DNA of 8,893 nucleotides from Micropruina sp. (GCA_013693855.1 CP059261.1:1061743-1070635); one strand, 5' to 3'. Shown: positions 1 through 7,300, counted from the stretch's first letter. Notes: a model not told the origin generated them from the sequence alone. Program-made: numbers and translations.

Positions 1-687
1 CCCACTGGGCCGTACTCGGACCGAGAAGTCGAAGGAGGCCTCTTCCACTACTCCTACCGCGAGGGCTCCATCAACGGTGACAACGCCAAGCTTCGACGCG
101 CTTTCGAGCTGGGGCTTCCGATCATCCTGCTCCGCAAGGTCCGCGATGGCGTCTACGTGCCCTACGCCCCGGTGTTCGTCGTCGAGGACCTGGTCGACCA
201 GCGCGAGTTCCTGCTCGCGCTCGACGAGTCAGTGCGCTTCCTCGGCCTCGGTCGTCCGGACGCCCCCGAGCGTCGCTACGCCGAACGCGTCGTGAAGCAG
301 CGTCTCCACCAGGCCGACTTCCGTGGACGGGTGGTAGCCGCCTACGAGACGCGCTGCGCCATCTGCCGACTGCGCCACGGCGAACTACTCGATGCCGCCC
401 ACATCATCCCCGATCACGACGAAGCCGGGCTTCCAGCGGTTTCGAACGGTCTTGCGCTCTGCAAGATCCATCACGCCGCCTTCGACATGAACATGCTCGG
501 GATCTCACCCGACTACATCGTCAAGATCGATGCGAAGCTGCTCGAGGAAGTCGACGGCCCGATGTTGCTCCACGGGCTGCAGGAGATGCACGGCACGTCG
601 CTGACCGTCCCCGTCCGACGGCAGGACCGGCCCGACAAGGATCGGCTCGAACAGCGGTTCGCTGAGTTCGTTAAGCGTGCCTCCTGA
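1..687 (+). CDS. HNH endonuclease, restriction-endonuclease-like (5' end outside window)
   Basis: The frame is open from the first base to the TGA at 685-687, giving 228 visible residues, so the true start lies upstream. The C-terminal half is an HNH nuclease domain of the HNH_2 type. It shows a C-x2-C pair (C119, C122), the motif DAAHIIP (H134), then SNGLALCKIHH (N149, C154, H157/H158) and FD at 161-162. This is the beta-beta-alpha metal fold with the general-base His and the Asn that give the family its name. The N-terminal region (about 1-60, with GPYSDRE, HYSYR and VYVPYAPVF) resembles the segment found ahead of HNH in proteins annotated as putative restriction endonucleases, probably a DNA-reading domain. 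Expected role: cleavage of DNA in the cytoplasm; whether modified or foreign DNA is the target is inference. No partner methyltransferase is visible. A NERD-domain gene follows on the same strand. Confidence 0.88.
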   Translation, partial: PTGPYSDREVEGGLFHYSYREGSINGDNAKLRRAFELGLPIILLRKVRDGVYVPYAPVFVVEDLVDQREFLLALDESVRFLGLGRPDAPERRYAERVVKQRLHQADFRGRVVAAYETRCAICRLRHGELLDAAHIIPDHDEAGLPAVSNGLALCKIHHAAFDMNMLGISPDYIVKIDAKLLEEVDGPMLLHGLQEMHGTSLTVPVRRQDRPDKDRLEQRFAEFVKRAS

Positions 688-890
688 GTCGCGTTACCTG
701 GCGTCCTAACCGCAGGCGGACTGAGTGCCAACGTTGTTGTCGCCCACACGGGGTCTAGGCACTTCCATGATCAGTCGGCAGGCTGGCAGATGTGCCAGCC
801 CCCACCCACGAGAAGCCGCATCTCTACAACTCTGCACTGCCGTCCCAGTCCCACAATGTCGCTCCGCCCCGACGTGGCACTCGTGGCTGG

Positions 891-1733
891 ATGACCGGCA
901 GCGGGCTCGTCGTGGTCAAGTGGTCCAACTGGGGAAAGCACCGTCTCTACGTGAACACGGCCGACGAGCGGCGGGTGGGATGGCTTGACCTCGACACAGG
1001 TGAGCCGACGATCGAGATGCCGGAACTGAAACGGGACTTCGAAGCGGCCCTTAATGAAGCCGCATCATTGGAGGAGCAGGTCGGGGAAGCGCCTCGACGA
1101 ACCATCAGCGACCCCGCCACGGATCTCGCCAATCGCCGGCCAGGCGAGCACCTGGAGGCGCAGATCGCTGCCGCTGCCAAGTCCGGCCAGGAGCTGAAGC
1201 CTGCTCATCCAGACTTCCAGGGGAAGCGCGCCTACTCGGCCATGGAGCTCGGGGTCCTTGGCGAGCGTGCGGTCGCCCAGGAACTGGACGAGCTGGTCGG
1301 CCTCGACCCGCGGTGGACCTTCCTGAATTCGATCCCGATCGGAACTCACAGGGCCGACATCGACCATCTTGTCGTCGGCCCTGGTGGCATATTCACCGTG
1401 AACTCGAAGCATCACCACGCCGGTCACGCTTGGGTCGGCGAGGACGCACTCATGGTGAATCACGTCTGGCAGCACTACGTTCGCGAAAGCCGATCTGAAG
1501 CACAGCGGGCAAGCTCGCTACTCAGCAGCGCATCCGGAACCGAGGTCACAGCGAAAGGCCTGGTGGTGTTCGTGGGGCTCGCCAACCTCACCGTCAAGGC
1601 GCAACCGGCCGATGTTCATGTTCTTGAGCAGTCGGAGCTCATCAACTTCATGGTGAACCAGCCGCCACGCCTCGACGATTGCACGGCGGACATCGTTCTG
1701 CGGTCAGCTCGCCTCAGCTGCACGTGGAAGTAG
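891..1733 (+). CDS. NERD (nuclease-related) domain protein
   Basis: This protein has 280 residues from the ATG at 891. The N-terminal segment (GSGLVVVKWSNWGKHRLYVN, then VGWLDLDTGEP) matches the small domain seen at the start of many actinobacterial NERD proteins. The NERD domain begins near residue 118 with LGERAV (E125), continues with RADIDHLVVGPGGIF (D156, D158) and NSKHH (K173), and ends with SARLSCTW, the usual end of the family. E, D and K fit the restriction-like PD-(D/E)XK arrangement predicted for NERD, so a role on nucleic acid is likely, but substrate and pathway are unknown. The frame is also open to a GTG at 792, which would add 33 residues (PAPTHEK...). Those residues are not family-like and neither start has a clear ribosome binding site, so I prefer 891. 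The 200 bp between the HNH stop and 891 hold no other gene. Confidence 0.85.
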   Translation: MTGSGLVVVKWSNWGKHRLYVNTADERRVGWLDLDTGEPTIEMPELKRDFEAALNEAASLEEQVGEAPRRTISDPATDLANRRPGEHLEAQIAAAAKSGQELKPAHPDFQGKRAYSAMELGVLGERAVAQELDELVGLDPRWTFLNSIPIGTHRADIDHLVVGPGGIFTVNSKHHHAGHAWVGEDALMVNHVWQHYVRESRSEAQRASSLLSSASGTEVTAKGLVVFVGLANLTVKAQPADVHVLEQSELINFMVNQPPRLDDCTADIVLRSARLSCTWK

Positions 1734-1982
1734 CCGCGAGAGATCCCGACGGCGCATCGGACCCCGGCCCGGGCTCCACCGAGGGCCACCGCGCAGACAA
1801 CCGAGCTCGCTGCGCGCCAGGATGCATGAGGTCTGTGGCACTTGAGGGGTCTGTATCCACAGGGGTTGGTGACATAGGGGACATCGTCGCGACTCGGCAT
1901 GGTGACCTAGAAGAAGCGGAGAAGCACGTCGGGTGTCGGGGGCGACGACAGGTGGTGGCCGCGGACGTGGCGTCGTAGCCTC
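1734..1982. other. Gene-free stretch with a short direct repeat, possible insertion-element remnant
   Basis: No convincing gene lies here on either strand; the open frames are arginine- and serine-rich shadows. Two features are visible. One is a GC-rich inverted segment at 1759-1777 (GGACCC...GGGCTCC) without a T tract, a weak terminator candidate for the NERD gene. The other is a direct repeat GGTGACATAG (1868-1877) and GGTGACCTAG (1901-1910), 33 bp apart. TGTCACC-type motifs of this kind are familiar from the ends of IS481-like elements in actinobacteria, so a decayed insertion-sequence end is possible. That link is from memory and weak. No promoter can be assigned with confidence for the gene at 1983. 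Confidence 0.3.
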
Positions 1983-2168
1983 GTGAACGTGATCGCCGAG
2001 CTGATCGCACGCGGCGTCCGGTGCGAGTGCCGGAGGCCAGGCTGCTCATGCAGCAACGACGCCGACCTGATCCTCGCCGACGGCAGCCGGGTCTGCGGCT
2101 GCTGTCTCGTCGACTGCCCGGACGTCCATCACGACACCGACTCGGCTGGCACCCCAACTCTCGAATGA
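1983..2168 (+). CDS. Small cysteine-rich, probably zinc-binding protein
   Basis: A 61-residue ORF starts at GTG 1983; a second GTG follows two codons later. It holds eight cysteines in two clusters: C14-x-C16-x4-C21-x-C23, and C38-x-C40-C41-x3-C45 followed by H49-H50. Such spacing suggests one or two structural zinc sites (zinc ribbon or knuckle), but I do not recognise a named family. The clusters are separated by NDADLILADGSRV, which reads like an ordinary beta-hairpin of a folded small domain. The TGA stop overlaps the ATG of the next gene (ATGA at 2165-2168), a common sign of translational coupling, and supports this being a real gene. Against it: no good Shine-Dalgarno sequence precedes the start. 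It might be the remaining zinc-finger part of a once larger upstream gene. Confidence 0.5.
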   Translation: MNVIAELIARGVRCECRRPGCSCSNDADLILADGSRVCGCCLVDCPDVHHDTDSAGTPTLE

Positions 2169-3508
2169 CGGAGGTCATCCTCCGTTTCACTGATAGCCAA
2201 CCGCTCCCCTGCCTTCGCGCACGGATCAACCGGCAGGATGTGTGCGTGACCCTGGCTGACCAGATCCTTCCGCTGGTGCGGACGCGCACCGACCTACACC
2301 GCTGGCGGGCCTCGAACGAGTACGGCATTCAGCTGCACGACGCGGTGACCCTGCTGCAGGACGCGGCCGAGAACGAGCCGCCGGCCGAGGTGCTCGCCGT
2401 CACTCAGAAGGCGATCGCGAGCGCCTGCAAGGTGATCATGCGCGCCGACGACTCCAGCGGCATCATCGGGGACGCCATCCGGCAACTGCTCGAGCTGCAC
2501 GCGCGGCTGGCTCGCACCGCGCCGCCGCCGTACCGCAAGCTCGTCGACTGGATGATCCGCTTCCAGTTCGACGACGAGTGCGACTTCTTCGAGATCGACC
2601 CGGTCGGCTACGCACCCGCACTCGGTGAACGAGGCCTGGCCACCTACAGGGCGAAGCTGGACGAGATCGCCGCCCAGCTCAGCCCCAAGCTGTCCGACGA
2701 GCAACAGCGCACCTTGTGGAGCACGGACCGGGCCGCCTGGAGCCGCCGTATGGAGGAGGACCACATCCGCTTCGTCGTGGAGTGGAACGCGCGTCGGCTC
2801 GCCGTCTGGGACAAGGACGTTGACGCGATCATCGCCACCCACTCCCGCGACCGGAAGGTCGCCGCCTGGCTGGAGGACACCGCCGAGGCCCTGGCCGAGA
2901 TCGGCGAGTTCAACCTCGCCATCGACTGGGCCCGACAAGCCGCCTGGTTCGACCTCGGCCACCAGTCCGCCAAGGCGTCCGGGTACTGGTGCGATCTGCT
3001 GGCCGAGCACCGACCCGACGAGGAACTGCCCGCCCGGCTGGAGGTGTTCCGGCGCTGGCCGACGTCGTCGAACGCGTCCGCGCTGCACAAACGGGCCGGA
3101 GCGTCCTGGCCGACGTACGCCGACGAGGTGATGGCCACCCTCGAGCGTCGTCCCCGGGAGGCCGTCTCGTTCGCGTTGTACGGGCTGGACGATCTCGCCC
3201 TGGCGTGGGATCTCGCCCACTCCCTCACTCTCGACGATTCGGGCCTGTGGCTGGAGCTGGCCAAGCGCTACGAGAAGGTCGACCCGCTAGCGGTACTACC
3301 GATCCACACCGAAGCGGTGCTCGGCGATCTCGAGCACGCCGACGCCGGCTTCTACCGCTCCGCGGCCCGCCGGCTCGCCCGGATGCGCCAGCTCGCGTCC
3401 GGCAGCCCGGAGGCCGCCGAGGTGGACGAACTTATCGCCGATCTGCGCGAGACCCACCGACGCCGTCCCCGCCTGCAACTGGAGTTCGACAAGGCCGGGT
3501 TGCCGTAG
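2165..3508 (+). CDS. Alpha-helical repeat protein, like the C-terminal region of SWIM zinc-finger-associated proteins
   Basis: This is a 447-residue protein from the ATG at 2165, overlapping the stop of the cysteine-rich gene. It is rich in helices with TPR-like spacing and has no signal peptide or membrane segment. Conserved-looking blocks are RADDSSGIIGD (93-103), FFEIDPVGYA (141-150) and the terminus RETHRRRPRLQLEFDKAGLP. These match my recollection of the C-terminal half of long actinobacterial proteins annotated as SWIM zinc finger family or as unknown-function helical proteins. No SWIM motif (CxC...CxH) is present here, so the gene is either a short paralogue or a 5'-truncated copy. The frame extends upstream to 2021, but those 48 residues are an arginine-rich shadow of the preceding gene. 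Function is unknown; a scaffold or nucleic-acid-associated role is only a guess. Confidence 0.75.
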   Translation: MTEVILRFTDSQPLPCLRARINRQDVCVTLADQILPLVRTRTDLHRWRASNEYGIQLHDAVTLLQDAAENEPPAEVLAVTQKAIASACKVIMRADDSSGIIGDAIRQLLELHARLARTAPPPYRKLVDWMIRFQFDDECDFFEIDPVGYAPALGERGLATYRAKLDEIAAQLSPKLSDEQQRTLWSTDRAAWSRRMEEDHIRFVVEWNARRLAVWDKDVDAIIATHSRDRKVAAWLEDTAEALAEIGEFNLAIDWARQAAWFDLGHQSAKASGYWCDLLAEHRPDEELPARLEVFRRWPTSSNASALHKRAGASWPTYADEVMATLERRPREAVSFALYGLDDLALAWDLAHSLTLDDSGLWLELAKRYEKVDPLAVLPIHTEAVLGDLEHADAGFYRSAARRLARMRQLASGSPEAAEVDELIADLRETHRRRPRLQLEFDKAGLP

Positions 3509-3603
3509 TCGGAAGTCCGTTGGTCAGCCGGCTTGTCCCGCCCGATCTCGCCGTCCGAGCTGGCCGATCTCGACCGGGCCCTCACCCTGGTCCTCGGTTT
3601 GTA

Positions 3604-3644
3604 CTGACCGTCGCCTGACGGAGATCGCCTCTCTCGACGGTCGG
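3604..3644 (+). terminator. Inverted repeat, possible terminator after the helical-repeat gene
   Basis: GACCGTCG (3606-3613) and CGACGGTC (3635-3642) are perfect reverse complements. A G-T and a C-G pair extend the stem to ten pairs around a 21-base loop. It begins about 100 bases after the TAG of the upstream gene. No T tract follows, so it is a weak candidate for intrinsic termination. It could equally belong to the repeat-rich element end just downstream. Confidence 0.35.
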
Positions 3645-3648
3645 GTTG

Positions 3649-3692
3649 GGTGGACCAAAGTGACATTGAGAGGTGGACCAAAGCAGCATTGA
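3649..3692. repeat. Tandem 21-bp repeats resembling an IS21-family terminus
   Basis: GGTGGACCAAAGTGACATTGA (3649-3669, written here as GGTGGACCAAAG + TGA + CATTGA) recurs at 3672-3692 with CAG in place of TGA, so 18 of 21 bases agree. The period is 23 bp. Repeated GGTGGACCAAA-like blocks are typical of the multiple terminal repeats at IS21-family ends. No transposase (istA/istB) and no matching second end is visible in the window, so this would be a solo relic. Confidence 0.45.
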
Positions 3693-3715
3693 CCCTGCCT
3701 CGGACGGTCCGCTAA

Positions 3716-3756
3716 CTAACATCTGGACGACGTTCTACCTAACGTCTGGACGGACG
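3716..3756. repeat. Second direct repeat pair with 23-bp period
   Basis: CTAACATCTGGACGACG (3716-3732) and CTAACGTCTGGACGGACG (3739-3756) differ by one substitution and one inserted G. The start-to-start distance is 23 bp, the same as in the GGTGGACCAAAG pair 24 bases to the left. The segment is not coding and lies directly downstream of the antitoxin gene's stop, in the place where a toxin gene would be expected. Confidence 0.5.
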
Positions 3757-3786
3757 CCCAGCGCCTCCTACCAACCGGCTGGCGAA

Positions 3787-4005
3787 TCACTCCAGCGGTT
3801 CCAGGACGTCGCGACGCCGGTCGGCCTTGTGGTCGTAGGCATCGTCCCAAGCGAGCGTGCCGAAGGACTCGACGATCCTGGCGCGCCGGCGCCGCCCGAT
3901 GAACTCCCGGAGCGCGAGCGTCACGGCCTCCTCCCGCGTTCGCGCTCCGCTCAGCGCCAGCGCGCGATCGAGCAGCTCGGGTTCGATGTCAAGGTCCGGC
4001 GCCAT
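3787..4005 (-). CDS. VapB-like type II antitoxin, orphan
   Basis: A 72-residue protein on the minus strand. It reads DLDIEPELLDRALALSGART, then REEAVTLALREFIGRRRRAR and ends with WDDAYDHKADRRR. This is the layout of the VapB antitoxin family: a short beta strand, a helix ending in TGART/SGART, a second helix with EAV-LALRE, and a C-terminal tail that would wrap the toxin. Family role: it neutralises a PIN-domain RNase (VapC) and binds its own promoter as a dimer. The start at 4005 is chosen because GAGGAGG stands 5 bases upstream; an in-frame ATG at 4068 adds 21 atypical residues and has its AGGAGG only one base away. The toxin gene should follow with overlap. A GTGATT start-like sequence does overlap the TGA, but the frame then reads QPVGRRRW and has no PIN motif. 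The gene therefore looks orphaned. Confidence 0.83.
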   Translation of the reverse strand: MAPDLDIEPELLDRALALSGARTREEAVTLALREFIGRRRRARIVESFGTLAWDDAYDHKADRRRDVLEPLE

Positions 4006-4010
4006 GCTCG

Positions 4011-4017
4011 CCTCCTC
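4011..4017 (-). promoter_or_regulatory. Ribosome binding site that fixes the antitoxin start
   Basis: On the minus strand GAGGAGG is followed by five bases (CGAGC) and ATG at 4005. This near-perfect Shine-Dalgarno sequence decides for the shorter protein over the 93-residue alternative. Confidence 0.7.
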
Positions 4018-4145
4018 TACCACGAGTCTCAGTCGCCAGAGCTCGTCCCGCAACCGGCGAGCGAGCATGCCTCCTGCAACCCGGCGGAGAAATCTCGGCT
4101 GAGCCTGTCCGGAACGGCCCCTTTCGAAGGCTTATGGAAGTGAAC

Positions 4146-4176
4146 GGGTCGGCGGCAATCGCCGCGACGCCGACCC
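4146..4176. repeat. Perfect 9-bp inverted repeat
   Basis: GGGTCGGCG (4146-4154) and CGCCGACCC (4168-4176) are exact reverse complements around a 13-base loop. An alternative inner pairing of CGGCG with CGCCG is possible. It lies directly 3' of the first GGCTTATGGAAG repeat, an arrangement that recalls an oriT hairpin beside a nic region. No T run follows, which argues against an ordinary terminator. Confidence 0.6.
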
Positions 4177-4201
4177 CGAGCGCAGGCAGGAGGGCTGAGA
4201 G

Positions 4202-4393
4202 ATGTCGAAGATGTCGGCGCTCGAGCGTCCCGATCGCCGCGGTCCTGGGCTTAGGGAAGTTGTCAGCGGTTCGATCTACGGCTCGTCCGAAGGAATGTCC
4301 GCCGATCTGTCCGGATCGGGGGTCCTTTTTCGGCTTAGTGGAACGACGGGAACTTCCGCCCTGACAGCGCGCGAGGAGGTCTGGCCATGGTGA
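4202..4393 (+). CDS. Possible small leader ORF ahead of the relaxase
   Basis: This is a 63-residue ORF beginning MSKMSALERPDRRG and ending EEVWPW. GGAGGG stands seven bases before its ATG, and its TGA overlaps the relaxase start (ATGGTGA at 4387-4393), which would allow translational coupling. Against it: it matches no family I know, its composition is unremarkable, and it runs through two copies of the GGCTTA repeat and the T5 hairpin. That suggests the DNA is regulatory rather than coding. If translated, it could act as a coupling leader. Confidence 0.33.
   Translation: MSKMSALERPDRRGPGLREVVSGSIYGSSEGMSADLSGSGVLFRLSGTTGTSALTAREEVWPW
4302..4330 (+). terminator. Hairpin followed by T5, attenuator- or terminator-like
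   Basis: CCGATC (4302-4307) pairs with GATCGG (4314-4319) around the loop TGTCCG; GGGTCC and TTTTT follow. The six-base gap before the T run makes it a weak intrinsic terminator. Its position 57 bases before the relaxase start would suit attenuation of relaxase expression, or it may simply be part of the third GGCTTA repeat. Confidence 0.35.
4373..4379 (+). promoter_or_regulatory. Relaxase ribosome binding site
   Basis: GAGGAGG sits seven bases before the ATG at 4387. It favours this start over the ATG at 4393, where the spacing would be 13. Confidence 0.75.
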
Positions 4394-7300
4394 TGACCCT
4401 GCACAAGCTGACGGCCGGCACCGGCTACGAGTACTTCACCCGAAACGTCGCGGCGATGGACTCCACCGAGAAGGGCCACCTCAGCCTGGCCGACTACTAC
4501 AGCCTGAAGGGCGAGAAGCCCGGACACTGGGTCGGCTCCGGCCTGGCCGGCATCGACGGGCTGGAGGCCGGCGACGTCGTGACCGCCGACCAGATGCTCT
4601 CGCTGTTCGGGCTCGGTGACCACCCACTGGCCACCGAGCGGCTCGCCGCTCTCACCCGCGCCACCGACCGCGACATCAGGGACGCGATGCAGCTCGGTCA
4701 GCGCTTCGGCGTCTACCCGGGCATGACCGACTTCAGCATCGAGCTCACTCAGCGCATCCGTGACTGGAACCTCGCCCATGGATGCGCCGCTTCCGACTCG
4801 GTGCCGGCCGAGGTCCGGGCCGAGCTCCGCACAGAGGTCGGACGCGAGGCCTTCCGCAAGCGTTTCGGACGCGACCCACTCGACGCCCGCGAGCTGTCCG
4901 GGTTCATCGTGCGGGCGCAGCGACCGGTGCGCAGCGGAGTGTCCGGCTACGACGCAACGTTCTCGCCGGTGAAGTCAGTCTCGGCGCTGTGGGCCCTGGC
5001 CGATCCCGAAGTCTCCGCGGCGATTGAGCACTGCCACGACCGCGCCGTCGCCGACAGCCTGCGGTACCTCGAGGAGCGGGCGATCTACACCCGGCGCGGA
5101 CGCAACGGCGTCCGGCAGGTCAAGACGCTCGGGATCGTGGCCGCGTCCTTCACCCACCGCGACTCCCGGGCCGGCGATCCCGACCTGCACACTCACGTCG
5201 CGATCGCGAACAAGGTGCAGGCCGCCGACGACGGCGCCTGGCTGGCGATCGACGGCCGGATCATGTTCAAGGCCAACGTGACGGCCTCGGAGTTCTACAA
5301 CACCGCCCTCGAGAAGCACCTCACCCACGAACTCGGCGTGCGATTCGCAAACCGTCCGGGCTCTGATCCCGAGCGCCCGGTCCGGGAGATTGTCGGCGTC
5401 GACCTCGCCCTGCTCGAGCGGTGGTCGCAGCGAGACAAGATGATCACCCGGGCACAGGGCGATCTGGTCGCCGATTTCCAGCAGCGTCACGGACGCACCC
5501 CGACCCCGACCGAGCTCTACGACCTCGCGCAGCGGGCGACCCTCGAGACGCGGGAGGCCAAGCACGAGCCGCGCTCCCTCGCCGAGCAGCGTCGGGTCTG
5601 GGCGGCGCAGGCGGACGAGGTGCTGGGACGCGGCGGGACGGCCCGCATGCTGGCCCGCGCACTGCATCGGAGTCCGCTTCCCTCCCGGACGATCGACGAG
5701 GCCTGGCTGCAGCGGCTGGCCGGCAACGTGGTGTCGGTCGTCCAGCGGCACCGGTCGTGGTGGCAGCCCTGGCACATCCGGGCCGAGGCGTTGCGCCAGA
5801 TGCGCAGGTTCGAGCTGCCCGAACTCGCGTCGATTCTTGAGCGGGTCGTCGACCTGGCCCTGGACCAGTCCTCGGTGCGGCTCACCCCGGCAGGGGACGG
5901 GATCAGCGAGCCGGCCGAGCTGCGGCGCCCGGACGGCAGCTCGGTCTACGCGGTGGCCGACTCGGCGATCTACACCTCGCAGCAGATCCTGGACGCCGAG
6001 ACCCGGCTGCTCGCCTTCGCCGGGCAGCGGGACGGCATGGTGGTCGGTGAGCGGTCGATCAGCCTGGCGCTCCTGGCAGCAACCGCCAACGGCGTCGAAC
6101 TCAACGCCGGCCAGGTGAACCTGGTGCGGTCGATGGCCAGTTCCGGCGATCGTCTGCAGCTGGCGCTCGCACCGGCCGGTGCGGGCAAGACGACGGCGAT
6201 GAGCGTACTGGCGGCGGCGTGGCGGGAGGCCGGCGGCGAGGTCATCGGGATGGCACCGTCGGCGGCCGCGGCCGCCGCGCTCGGCGAACAGCTCGGCGGG
6301 CATGCCGACACCCTGCACATCCTCACCCACGGTCTGGCGAAGCGCCGGCTGCCGGCGTGGGCCGAGCAGATCGGGCCGCGGACACTGGTGGTCATCGACG
6401 AGGCCGGGATGGCTGACACGCTCACCCTCGAGGCGGCGGTGTCGTTCGTCGTCGGTCGGGGCGGCAGCGTCCGCCTGGTCGGGGACGACCACCAGCTGGC
6501 CGCGGTCGAGGCCGGCGGGGTGTTGAAGGATCTCGCCGCCGAGCACGGCGCCGTCCGGCTCACCGAGGTGATGCGGTTCGCAGACCCGGCCGAGGCGGCG
6601 GCGTCGCTGGCACTGCGGGAGGGACGCCCGGATGCGCTTGGCTTCTATCTCGACCAGGGACGCGTCCACGTCGGGGATGCCGGCTCGACGCTGGACCAGG
6701 CGTTCATCGCCTGGGCGGCCGACCGGGCGTCCGGACTGGACAGTCTGATGCTCGCGCCCACGCGCGAGTTGGTGGCCGAGCTGAACCGGCGGGCACGTGA
6801 CTACCGTCTCGGCGGTGCAGCGCGCGGCGCCGAGGTCTCACTGTCCGACGGGAACAGGGCGTCCGTCGGTGACACCGTGGTGACGCGGCGCAACGAGAGG
6901 CACCTGCAGTTCTCGCGCACCGGCTGGGTGCGCAACGGTGACCGCTGGACGGTGACCGGTGTCGGCCGCGACCAGAGCCTCACCGTGGCGAACAAGAGCG
7001 GCTCCCAGATCACCCTGCCGGCCAACTACGTCCGCGCCGACGTCGAGCTGGGGTATGCGACCACGATCCACGGTGCGCAGGGCGCGACCGTCGACACCAT
7101 GCACGGTGTGCTCACCGGTTCGGAGAGCCGCCAGCAGCTGTACACGATGATGACCCGCGGACGGCTGGCGAACCACGCCTACGTCCAGGTCGTCGGCGAC
7201 GGCGACCCTGACGCCCTGCTTCGGTGGGAGACGGCAAGGCCGCCCACCCCGACCGAAGTGCTCGAGTTAGTGCTCGCGCGGGACGAGGCGCCGCTGTCCG

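Larger units (their letters stand above)
4105..4350 (+). repeat. Three degenerate copies of a GGCTTA-centred repeat
   Basis: Copy 1 (4105-4148) has CTGTCCGGAACGG, then CCTTT, GGCTTATGGAAG and ACGGG. Copy 3 (4307-4350) has CTGTCCGGATCGG, then CCTTTTT, GGCTTAGTGGAA and ACGGG: the same blocks in the same order over the same 44 bp. Copy 2 (about 4228-4259) has TCCCGATCG, GGTCCT and GGCTTAGGGAAG. The GGCTTA cores are 119 and 84 bp apart. Repeated sites ahead of a relaxase gene fit relaxase or accessory-protein binding. Confidence 0.5.
4018..4386. other. Repeat-rich intergenic region between antitoxin and relaxase; candidate oriT or operator region
   Basis: About 370 bp lie between two divergent genes. 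The region holds a perfect 9-bp hairpin (4146-4176) and a 10-bp palindrome CGCTCGAGCG (4218-4227). It also holds three copies of a GGCTTA-centred repeat (4129, 4248, 4332) and a hairpin followed by TTTTT (4302-4330). MobF relaxases nick an origin of transfer that usually lies close to their gene and combines a nic site with inverted and direct repeats, so this is the natural place to look. No known nic sequence was recognised. Promoters for both flanking genes must also lie here, but no clear -35/-10 pair can be assigned. Confidence 0.4.

Noticed and set aside
2021..2164. 48-residue upstream extension of the helical-repeat protein
   Set aside because: Arg-rich shadow of the cysteine-rich ORF; the ATG at 2165 gives the typical ATGA overlap.
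2294..3220. 308-codon minus-strand frame opposite the helical-repeat gene
   Set aside because: Shadow of the real plus-strand gene; composition is biased and shows no domain.
4006..4068. 21-residue N-terminal extension of the antitoxin
   Set aside because: Its AGGAGG is only one base from the ATG, while the internal ATG at 4005 has ideal spacing and matches the family length.
3673..4143. 156-codon plus-strand frame across the antitoxin
   Set aside because: Antisense to the VapB-like gene, which has clear family motifs and a ribosome binding site; the plus frame has neither.
4975..6669. 564-codon open frame on the minus strand within the relaxase
   Set aside because: It is antisense to the intact relaxase-helicase, has low-complexity Arg/Gly/Pro-rich composition and no motif; a usual shadow in high-GC coding DNA.
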